Shown: piece after piece, positions 11,941 to 20,481 of the stretch
How positions within the stretch are numbered: position 1 is the first letter of the stretch
How the letters are laid out: every line of letters starts with the position of its first letter
From: Euryodendron excelsum
Lineage: Eukaryota; Streptophyta; Magnoliopsida; Ericales; Pentaphylacaceae
NCBI GenBank assembly: GCA_033060915.1
Contig: CM065387.1
Span: forward strand, 26,824,501 to 26,888,500
Length of the DNA: 64,000 nucleotides
Reading direction: 5' to 3'
Notes under the pieces: generated by a model
What the model was told of the DNA's origin: nothing
The model's input: only the letters and a program-made list of their open reading frames with translations
Databases searched by the model: none
Translations under genes and position numbers: made by a program

Positions 11941-12320
11941 GTAGCAAAACTACTCGCCGTTAAAGTAGCGGAAATACTCAACCGTTAGAGTAGCGGAAAT
12001 ACTCACAGAGCCGTTAGAGTAGCGAAAATACTCAACCGTTAGAGTAGCGGAAATACTCACAGAACCGTTAGAGTAGCGGAAATACTCACATAGCCGTTAG
12101 AGTAGCGGAAATACTCACAAATTATCAACCGTTAGAGTAGCGAAAATACTCACAAATCATCAACCCCGTCCGAGTAGCGGAAATACTCACATCGTTAGAG
12201 TAGCGGAAATACTCACAAATCATCAACCCCGTCCGAGTAGCGGAAATACTCACAAATCTTCCACCCCGTCCGAGTAGCGGAAATACTTACACCGTTAAAG
12301 TGGCGGAAACACTCAAAACC
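11602..12320 (+). repeat. Array of 25-30-bp hairpin repeats (U3)
   Basis: Two blocks (about 11602-11779 and 11938-12320) of units near 29 bp, type CCGTTAGAGTAGCGGAAA then TACTCAC. Each unit forms a small stem: GAGTA-GCGGAAA-TACTC (11988-12004), GAGTG-GCGGAAA-CACTC (11631-11647) or GAGTAG-CAAAA-CTACTC (11602-11618). The 5' LTR has at least one extra unit and other small indels compared with the 3' LTR. Confidence 0.88.
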
Positions 12321-12397
12321 TAGGTCAATACCCGTGTTTGTTAGCTCACTTCGGTGAAAAAGGACCAGGCTACCCTTAGGACCTTTTCCGGGATTTT

Positions 12398-13045
12398 TCG
12401 GTCAAGATGACCATTTTGCCCTAGGCATTCGAACGCCCCGGGAACCACACCGGCTCTGGGTATCAAACCGGTAACCCCCTGAGAATACTTTTTACAGTAT
12501 TCCCAACCTTCCTTTACCTTTCCGGACCATTCCGAGTCAGTTCCGGCCAACCAGGTACAAAATGACCGTTTTGCCCCTAGAGGGCCGGTCTCCTTCTTCG
12601 ACCACACCGGCTCTGGGTATCAAACCGGTAATGTCTCGAGAATACTTTTTATAGTGTTCTCGACCTTCCTTTACCTTTCCGGACCATTCCGAGTTAGTTC
12701 TGGCCAACCCGGTACAAAATGACCGTTTTGCCCCTGGAGGGCCGGTCTCCTTCTTCGACCACACCGGCTCTGGGTATCAAACCGATAATGTCCCAAGAAT
12801 ACTTTTTATAGTGTTCTCGACCTTCCTTTACCTTTCCGGACCATTCCGAGTCAGTTCCGGCAAACCCGGTACAAAATGACCGTTTTGCCCCTGGTGGGCC
12901 GGTCTCCATTTCCGACCACGCCGGCCCTGGGAATCAAACCGGCAACCTCTGAAAACATTCTAAATAATGTCTCTAGATCCCAAGTCTTCTTCCAGGACAG
13001 TTTGAGTCTGTCCCGGCAGTTTTCCGGTCCGATTGACCGTCTTGC
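12398..13045 (+). repeat. 157-bp tandem repeats (U3)
   Basis: About four copies at 157-bp spacing. Each contains 'aaaatgaccgttttgcccc', 'gggccggtc', 'accggctctgggtatcaaac', 'actttttatagtgttctc' and 'ttccgagtcagttc'. Equivalent copies occur in the other LTRs of the family. The last copy is diverged (12880-13045). Confidence 0.88.
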
Positions 13046-13297
13046 CCCTAAAGGCTCGGTCAACCTTTCCGACACATCCAATCCTCACTTTTCAAGTCAA
13101 ATACCTCCAGGACACTATTTTAAGTGTTCCTGCTCCTTTTCGGCCTTCCGGGTCACTCCCGACTCCTTCAAATCATTCCCGGACTTTCCGGAGTCACTCC
13201 TAGTGAAGCCAGGCTAAAGTTTACATGGTAGTCACTAGTAGAGGCACCCAAATCTAGTCAAAGATACGTTGCTTGCCGACCTTAATTGTTTCCTAAA

Positions 13298-13405
13298 TGG
13301 CTGGCGCCACTAGCAGTTGCGCCAAGTCAAAAAATGGCCTGGCGCCACTCCTAGTGGCGCTAGTATAAATTTTGCCCTGGCGCCACTGCAACAGGCGCTA
13401 GGCTT
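13298..13405 (+). promoter_or_regulatory. GGCGCC palindrome cluster upstream of the TATA box
   Basis: Several copies of TGGCGCCACT facing AGTGGCGC(C/T)A; the clearest is CTGGCGCCACT / AGTGGCGCTAG around 13338-13362, only 3 bp between the arms, directly before a second TATAAAT (13362). The cluster sits 10-120 bp upstream of the main TATA box and recurs in every family LTR here that retains this region. A protein-binding site or hairpin is likely, but the factor is unknown. Confidence 0.65.
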
Positions 13406-13415
13406 GTCCAACTTC

Positions 13416-13423
13416 TATAAATA
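13416..13423 (+). promoter_or_regulatory. TATA box, 5' LTR of B
   Basis: TATAAATACAGAGCCTC is conserved in all the intact LTRs (27596, 36945, 61820; minus strand 46520, 52800, 58752). Transcription would start about 25-35 bp downstream, near 13445-13455, which puts both hairpin arrays in U3, that is, near the 3' end of the genomic RNA, and leaves roughly 5 kb before gag. Confidence 0.75.
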
Positions 13424-14279
13424 CAGAGCCTCGATCAACGTGAAAAGGGTCTGCAAACTTAACCTAGGAATCCTATATTTCGATATACAGAGCTCGAGCA
13501 CCTCCAAAACCCTAGCCTCCTTAGGTTTTCTAAACCCTAGCCACTATACACAAACCCTAGCCTCCTATACACTCATACACTCTCTCATACACTCATACCT
13601 TAACCTTCAACCATCCTTGGAAGACTTGAAGAGTTGCCATCTAAAGCTTGAAGACAATCCTTGAAGGTTGAAGAAGAAGATCAAAGACCGAAAACTGCAC
13701 GACGCGCAAAATAAACAAGATACAAGGTAGGCTCCCTCTTTAATTTTCTGCACTTCCCCCCTCTCTCTTCTCTCTCCAACCCACTTGGGTTTTCTCTATT
13801 TTAATCCCCCATCTCTTTCCCCCCCTTTCTTTGCATGCTTGAAACAAGGGGATTCCCGGTCCATGTGTGGGATTGGACTATTGGAGAGTCACCGTGTCGG
13901 GGGCTTTCTTCTAGTCTAACCAAAGACCACGTGGGTTCGGCCCTCTTGATTATGTGGTGAAGCCTTAACCTTGTATGTTCACGCCCCCAAATTGCATTGT
14001 GCATATCATAGTCTTGCATCTTCCAAAATTCGTTTTTAAAAAGTTGTTTTTCAAAATGTTTTCAAACTTGTTTTCAAAATTGCATCAAAATCTCTTTTTC
14101 AAAAAACTTATTTTCAAAACCACAATTCTAGGGTGATTCTAGCCTTTCTATGGCTAGGGTTGCTTTAGAAAAGTGTTATATTAAAAGTGGCCTTTTGGCC
14201 TATATTTTCAAACTTTGTTTTAAAAACCACTTTCTTAAAGTGGTTCTAGCCCTCTTATGGCTAGAATCGCTTTAGGAAA

Positions 14280-16065
14280 GTGAGATGTTTTTATACTTTC
14301 CTAAAACTCTCTTCTCCAAAAATTGTTTTCAAAAACTCCCTTCCAAAATTTATTTTTCAAAACTCCCTTTTTCGACTCCTTTCCAAAATCTTCTCCCTAG
14401 ATTCACTTTCTAAAAACACTCCCTCTCTTTAAAAATCTTTTTAAAAACTCTCTTCCCAAAATTTTCCTTCTAGAAATTCCCCTCTAGGATTTTCCTTCCA
14501 AAAAACACGTTTCTAAAAACACGCTTTCCAAAAACTCCTTCCCATTAAAATCTTTTTCCAAAAACTCCCTCTCCAAGTTCACTTTCCAAAAACTCCTCCC
14601 TAGGATTCCTTTCTAGAAAACCTTCGTTTCCAAAAATGCACTTTCTAAAAAAACTCTTTCCTTAGAGCCCAAGTCAAGCCCTAGAAACCACAATTAGGAA
14701 ACCCTAGTTTTCTTTCCAAAAACATGATTTTCAAACTTTTCCCTAAACCTAGGTTTCCAAAATCTTTTGTTTTCTACATCAAAACTATCCTTGTTTTCAA
14801 AACCTATTTTCTACGTCGAGACTAGAATTTTCCAAATCTAGGGTTTCTAGAATCTCCCTTTCCAAATCCTTGCCAAATCCAATCTTTCCTTTAGGAAACT
14901 AAATCCTATCTCCCTGTTTACGAAACTAGATCTCGTCCTCCGTTTTTGGAAACAAAATCCAACCTTTCTCTTTTAGAAACCAAATCTAACCCCTTCCTAA
15001 TCCAAACCTTTCTTAATTCAATTCCCTCCTAAACCATAAGTTTCCTAAGCCTTTCCTTAAATTTTAAAATCCAACTCTTTCCTAATTCAAATCCTTCCTA
15101 AACTTCCACTCTCATAAATCTTAAGTTTCCACAACTTGAACATAAAAATCTTTCCTAATTCAATCATTTCCTAATCCTACCCCTTTTCCAAATTTCAACT
15201 TTCCAAATCTAATTTTTCAAACCTTTTCTAAACTCAAACCTTTCCTAATCTCAAGATTTTCTAAAATCCTAAGTTTCAAATCTTTTCAAATTTAAAACTT
15301 CCTAAATTCAAAACTTTCTTAAGTTCAAATATTTCTAAACCTAAAAACTTTCTAAATTCTAAACTTTCTTAAACTTCAAATCTTTCCAAATCTAAGACTT
15401 TTCTAAACTCAAAACGTGTTTCTTAATTCAAACATTTCCTAAATTGAAAACTTTCCTTTTTCAAACCTTTCCAAATTCTAAACTCTCCAATTTTCAAAAC
15501 TTCCCTATTTCAAAACTTTCCTAATTTGGGAACTTTCCTAATTTGAAAACCTTTCCTATTTCAAAACTTTCTAAATTCAAAGCTTTCCTAAGTTCAAAAT
15601 TTTCCAATTTCCAAACTTTCCTAATTTCAAAACTTTCCAAAATCAAAACTTCCATTTTTCAAACATTTCTAAATTCGAAACTCTCCTAATTTGAAAACTT
15701 TCCTAATTCAAAACTTTCCTAAGTTGAAACTTTCCTAAACCAAAACTTTCCTAATTCACAACTCGGAACTTTCCAAAAATGAAACTTTCCAAAGATAACA
15801 TTTTCCTAATTCGAAACTTTCCTAATCCAAATCTTTCCTAAATTTCAAAATCCTTCCAAATCTTCCAAATCCAACATTCCAATCCAATCTTTCTTAATCT
15901 CAAGTCTAGGTTTCCTAAACCTCCTTCTTCCCAAAACCAAGTCTTTCCAAAATCAATCTTTCCAATTTCAATTTCCAATCTCCTTTTCTAATCTCAAATC
16001 AAATCCAATTTTCAATTCAATCTCTTTCTTCCAATCCAATCTCTCTCTTCAAATCAATCTATTTT
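14280..16065 (+). repeat. G-poor degenerate short-period repeat (R/U5)
   Basis: About 1.8 kb built of degenerate units near 15-17 bp such as 'ttcaaaactttcctaa' and 'ctttccaaaaact'. The sense strand is almost devoid of G and has very few ATG triplets (I found about five). The same skewed block recurs in every LTR and makes their orientation obvious. It contains no gene. Confidence 0.85.
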
Positions 16066-16069
16066 CAAT

Positions 16070-16142
16070 CGGACTCCGGTCCGAACTACGATTGACCTGA
16101 TTCCCCCAAAGGGATACGTAGGCAACCTTCATAGGTGCGGTC
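16070..16142 (+). promoter_or_regulatory. Conserved U5 hairpin block of B 5' LTR
   Basis: Opens with hairpin CGGAC-TCCG-GTCCG (16070-16083), then 'aactacgattgacctgatt', 'gggatacgtaggcaacc' and 'ataggtgcggtcaca'. Similar blocks lie at 10378 (LTR D), 32973 (A), 38879 (S1), and on minus at about 3394 (C), 43850 (S2), 50627 (S3) and 56418 (E). It is conserved where flanking repeats are not. Function unknown; an RNA element in the 5' leader is inferred. Confidence 0.6.
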
Positions 16143-16732
16143 ACAATACTTTTCAAACTTTCAATTCCACCCTCATGGGTGTGGTTTCCAAAATCTTTCC
16201 AAATTTCAAATTCCAATCAATTTTCAAATTTCAATTTCAAAATTTCTATTTTCAAATTCCTATTTCCAAGTTTTCAAAGTTTCCAATTTCAATTCCATCT
16301 TTTCAAATCTATTTTCAAATCAAATCAATTTCTTTTCAAATCAATTTCTATTTTCCAATTCTTTCATCTTGCACTTGCATATCATGCATCATGCTAAATT
16401 AGTTTTCAAACATTGTTTTTCAAAGTGAATAGGGTTGAACCATTAGTTAGTTAAAGACTCTCATAGGTGAATCTAGGGTAGATTGACATGTAGGTACCGA
16501 AAGGGCGGGATAGGGTGATAGCTTAGTGCGTCTTCCCTACACGTAACCAACATCCGAACCTAGAATCGCTGTTTTCAAAGACCAAAAGGAGTTATTTTTC
16601 AAAAAGGGCTAAATGTTTTCCAAAGGTTGGCAAACAACCTGTTTTCCTTAAAAACCCTCTCTTGAGGAGATATTTTCAAAATCGTTTTTCAAAACCTTAA
16701 GTGTAGTTTTCGGATTATGCTTAGTTTTTAGG

Positions 16733-16770
16733 TGACCTAACTCACCTTAATCAAGTTAGGTGGCGACTCC
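16733..16770 (+). promoter_or_regulatory. Stem and partial second primer-binding site inside the LTR
   Basis: ACCTAAC...GTTAGGT can pair around a 13-base loop and is directly followed by TGGCGACTCC (16761-16770), identical to the first ten bases of the true PBS 164 bp downstream. The same arrangement is present in LTR D (10928-10937) and, with few changes, in the other LTRs. It may be a fossil PBS captured by LTR growth or a second tRNA contact. Confidence 0.6.
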
Positions 16771-16924
16771 AAATCTTTTTCGAAAGCCCTTTATTCAAAC
16801 CAATTTTTCAATTCAAACCTAGTCGCACTCATTCTTTTAAGAGGGTGAGTTCTAACGAGAGAGTACAACATTTTTCCCGCTTGGGTGAGTATTCCTCGAG
16901 TGCAAAAAATCTGGGCGCGACAGC

Positions 16925-16942
16925 TGGCGACTCCACTGGGGA
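16925..16942 (+). other. Primer-binding site, tRNA-Arg type (element B)
   Basis: TGGCGACTCCACTGGGGA two bases after the LTR end; one mismatch (A for G) to the perfect complement of tRNA-Arg(ACG) seen in element C at 2467-2484. Confidence 0.9.
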
Positions 16943-18409
16943 AACTTAGAGGGTTAGGCCATAGTCATGTCTTTTTACCCTTTACCCATGTAGAGTCTTC
17001 AATTAACTTGGTTCAATCCTATTCACTTTAAATTTTCAAAATCAAATTTTCAAAGTTGTTTTCAAAAAAAAAAAAAAAAGCATGCATTTATTCATATTAT
17101 CTTGTATCATGTTTGTCATTCACATACTGACACTTGCATCTTTGTTTTGTAGGTGCACCTTATGTTTAAACATTATTAACTGCTTTGCATGAATGTGATG
17201 TACAGGATGAATGGGAGTTGTTGGGCCCTTTTCTCCACTTTTAAAAATCACACACACACTGCATGTGCACTTGCATTCTGTATATTTGCATACCCTGATA
17301 TGTCCTTTCTAGTTAGAAAGGGGGAACGGTATATTGGTTGTGGGCAAGATGCTGTGTCAGTTTCTTCGCCTACGGCCTCTTGATGGTTCCCCCGCTCGGA
17401 TCACCAACCGATCATGGCACCACCTCGGGGAGTGGGCCTAGGTTTGAAGATCCGAGGACCGAGCCTTTTTAGGACGCATTAGTCAACCCTCAACCTCATA
17501 CTCATATAGACACCATGCATAGCTGAACCTCTGCCGGATTTAGGACACGAGCACCGTTTTCAAAATCACGGAGGAAAGGGCGACTGCTCTTACTTTTATT
17601 TATACCTGCTGTTATAATACTTGTATTTATACTGTTATAATGCCTGTCTAACTGTTCATGTATGCATGTTTACTTTAATTGTACCTTCTCTCCTTATACT
17701 TTTTGCATATTCATGTTCATGCATTCAATATTCCATGTCTAGACAAGAGTTCCAAGTAACTCAAGTCACTGCATTCTCATGCATATGATCAACCCATTGA
17801 GAGTGACACCAACGTCACTCTCCCCTGCATTAAACCTACCCAAACCCTAAGGGTTCCCGCGTAACCCTAAGGACTCATTGCATGCATCTCGATTCATTCC
17901 ATAAGAGGGGCCCCAATCCTTCTATGCTCACGGAGATAGGGTTGCCAAGAAGACAAGGGGCAATCAATCAACAAGGTCTCTCAGCGACCTCCTCGACATC
18001 AAATCCAAGGAAGGCGAATTCGAAGACTCAAGAGTAGTTTTGGACCTCCCTTTGTAAAAGTAGATGGTTGGAAGTCCAAAGGAAAATGTTCCCCCTCCCC
18101 CTATTAAAATGTACTTAAATTCTTTTGTATTTCAAACCCCAAAATTTAATGTACTTCTTTGTTCTTATGAATGAATGCATGAATGGTCGAAGGTTCCCAC
18201 CTGACGGTAAAGTGTTTGCATACAGGGGCAAACCCCCTATCTCCAAAAGTGAGCCAATACATCATGTTTAGTCTCCCTCTCAAGCAGGGGAAATCCTAGG
18301 ACATGCATTGCATAAAGTTCTCTAAAAACCAAAAACTAACTTGTGACTTGTGTTTTTGTCTTTTCCTTTTTTCTTTCTATTTACAGAAGTCACCTTGTAC
18401 TGAGTCAAC
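16943..18409 (+). other. Untranslated leader of element B
   Basis: About 1.5 kb between PBS and gag with no convincing coding frame. It contains an A tract (about 17067-17082), a block strongly conserved with elements C and A ('atggcaccacctcggggagt' region, 17290-17460), and a long pyrimidine tract ending in TTTACAG at 18381-18386, a good candidate splice acceptor just before gag. Another acceptor-like 'ttttgtag' lies near 17145-17152. No matching donor is identified. Confidence 0.7.
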
Positions 18410-20238
18410 ATTGCTCCCAAGAAAGCGCAACATCCACCTAGGGATCCTATTATCACTCGGCACAAAGCATCACTGATGGCCACTAACCCCGAAGAATCTT
18501 CTCAAGTCTCTCGAGAGGAAGTTAATGAAATGAGGACTAAGATGGATGAGATGCTCACACTCATTCAAACTCTGGCCATGAAGGATGCTACCGCAGTCCC
18601 GTCATCATCAACAACTTCATCTAAAGACCTTGAACCAGCTAATCCGAGGATCCTGCTTCAGTCTGACAATGCTGGGAAAACCAAAGAAGATGCCAAAAGG
18701 GTCAATATTGAAGAAGAGGAGACCATATTGCTTTCACCGGTTATGAAGAAGGCCCCTCTAGACCCTCTCAGTCTGCAAATCCAAGGGTTAGAGGATTCGT
18801 TGCGAAGTCTCCATGGCCATGATGCTTACGGATTCACCTCCTATGATGAGCTATGTTTCTTCCCTGACCACCTGAGGCCTGCTAAGTTTAAATGCCTGAC
18901 TTCTAGAAGTACGACGGTACCGGTAACCCTGTTGCTCATCTTCGTCTATATGCTGGAGCACTAAGTGGACATGGCAACGACCCGAAGCTCCTTATGCAGT
19001 TATTCCAACACAGCCTCACTGGGTCAGCTCTACAATGGTTCGCTCGTCTGGACTTAAGGAAGATCACAACCTGGATGGAGTTAGTCAATGCATTCAAAGC
19101 CCAATACCGTCACAACATCGATCTCACTTCCGATCGCTGGTCCTTGATGACGATGAGCAAGGGTGAGAAGGGGAATTTTAAAGCATACGCCCTAAGATGG
19201 AGGGAGGCCACTGCACAAGTTAATCCCCCGTTGGAAGAAAAGGAGTATGTACAACTATTTATGCATACTTTTCTAGGCATATTTTATGAGAAACTCTGCA
19301 CAAGCGTGGGAAAAAGCTTCTCCGAACTCATCATGCAAGGGGAGATGATAGAAAACGGCCTCAAGACAGGAAGAATCACAGATCCCTATGCCAAGACCGG
19401 AGAAAATACTGCCAACATAGCCAAGAAGGTGGCTACTACAAGGGGCACAATTAGGAAGGAAAGCGAAGTGTCTGCTATTCTGCCTAGCCAACCACCTCAA
19501 TACCGACCTCCACTACAATCACCCCCCGTACTGCCCTTGCCCACCTTGACCATGCCTGCTCCAACCCCAAACTATGGTCCCGCTGGGGCACGACCCAACT
19601 TCAATAGACCTGTTCGACGTATCTGCACCTTTGATGCCTTAGCCTGCACCCAAACCGAGGCCTACCATAGCCTTCTAAAGAACAATATCTTGAAGCCCAT
19701 CTCTGCTCGCCCGTTGCCAAGCCCTCTGCCCCCGACCTTTAATGCCGCTCTTACATGTGAATATCATTCAGGTGGCCAGGGGCATGACACCGAAAGCTGT
19801 TTTGCTCTCAATCACAAGATCCAAGACCTGATCGATAATAAGACCATCGATTTGCAGCCGGTAAAACCTGCTCCCACTCCCAATGTGACTGCTAACCCTC
19901 TGCCAGATCACACCGTCAATATGATACTAGTAGAGATGGAAGGCGAGGGAGAAATTGACGAGCCCGACGCCGAAGACTACGAAGACGATTGGGAGACCGA
20001 GGAAGAAGATGACTGGGAAGAGGATCTCCCATTATGCCCAATCTATCTCCATAACCCTGATGAAGTGCCTGATGCTTCCGATTGGCCCATTGAGGAGCCA
20101 ATGTTCCTAGGAGATGAGACTACTGGAAACATGGTTGCTAATGGATGGGGTGCTGAGTTTCTGCATCCAAAATATGCCGCGGCCGAACGTCATTTGCTAG
20201 AGAGTCATTGGCCCACAAATGAGTACAACTATGAATAA
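18410..20238 (+). pseudogene. gag: Broken Gag of the Tat/Ogre type (element B)
   Basis: Gag packages the element RNA into cytoplasmic particles. The first ATG in frame is 18476; an in-frame ATT at 18410 followed by a lysine-rich start (APKKAQHP) looks like a lost initiation codon. The frame breaks near 18899-18906, where a one-base shift is followed by an in-frame TAG, and resumes to the stop at 20236-20238. The downstream part has the retrotransposon gag core (ALQWFARL, WMELVNAF, FKAYALRWREA; about 18994-19340) and, at 19756-19800, a zinc-knuckle-like CX2HX5HX4C (CEYHSGGQGHDTESC) followed by 'KIQDLIDNK', as in Tat/Ogre Gag. The C-terminus is strongly acidic (about 19930-20040). The family identification is firm; it cannot make full-length Gag. 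Confidence 0.9.
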
Positions 20239-20481
20239 ATGAGCTGGAGGATAAAGAAGCCAAGAGCACAAGCAGAGCCCTTCGAATTGGAAGGGGGTGA
20301 GCTGGACACCTTGTTTACAAAAGAACCCGCTACACAGAACAAGAAGGAGGCTAACAACCGCATCAACAATGTCAACATCTATGGAGCTCTAGGGGAAACC
20401 TTTGCTTGTCTCGCCTTGGCAAAAGATCTGGGTCGTGAATGGAGCATCAAAGACGTGGGAATTGTCCCAAGGCCGTACTAA
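20239..20481 (+). pseudogene. In-frame continuation of gag ending in PRPY
   Basis: Directly after the gag stop, in the same frame, 80 codons run from an ATG to a TAA at 20479-20481. The end (GETFACLALAKDLGREW...PRPY) has a counterpart in element A near 40220-40320 that also ends PKPY and a stop. So this was the C-terminal part of the family's Gag polypeptide, separated in B by the TAA at 20236. It carries no protease motif (no DTG/DSG). The conserved stop argues that this family has no pol reading frame after gag. Confidence 0.65.

Larger units (their letters stand above)
11361..16922 (+). repeat. 5' LTR of element B (5562 bp)
   Basis: Starts TGTAAGCACCCC and ends GGGCGCGACA. In order: U3 with 81-bp and 25-30-bp hairpin arrays (about 11565-12320), four 157-bp repeats (about 12398-13045), GGCGCC palindromes (about 13298-13405), TATAAATA at 13416, transcribed leader with CACTTGGGTTTTCTC block, long G-poor repeat region (about 14280-16065), conserved hairpin block (16070-16142), 'gtaggtaccgaaagggcggg' block near 16490, stem plus partial PBS (about 16733-16770) and the LTR end. 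Ogre LTRs of 5-6 kb are known. No gene is encoded in it. Confidence 0.95.

Noticed and set aside
11602..12320. Regular 29-bp palindromic repeats resembling a CRISPR array
   Set aside because: Repeats are contiguous without unique spacers, lie in plant LTRs and recur in every LTR; no cas genes.
12448..12470. Pol III B-box-like GGTTTGATACCC in the 157-bp repeats (minus strand), suggesting a tRNA-derived repeat
   Set aside because: Two mismatches to the B-box consensus in most copies (one at about 46960), and no A box or tRNA fold nearby.
12341..13217. Serial 70-113-codon frames on both strands (also 26521-27397, 61292-61658, 46682-47023)
   Set aside because: Shadows of the 157-bp tandem repeats; copies occur at exact repeat spacing and carry no domain.
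16135..16428. Phe/Gln/Ser/Asn-rich frames of 70-97 codons (also 30314-30607, 3012-3389)
   Set aside because: Translation of the G-poor repeat; compositionally biased and present only because stops are rare in that skew.
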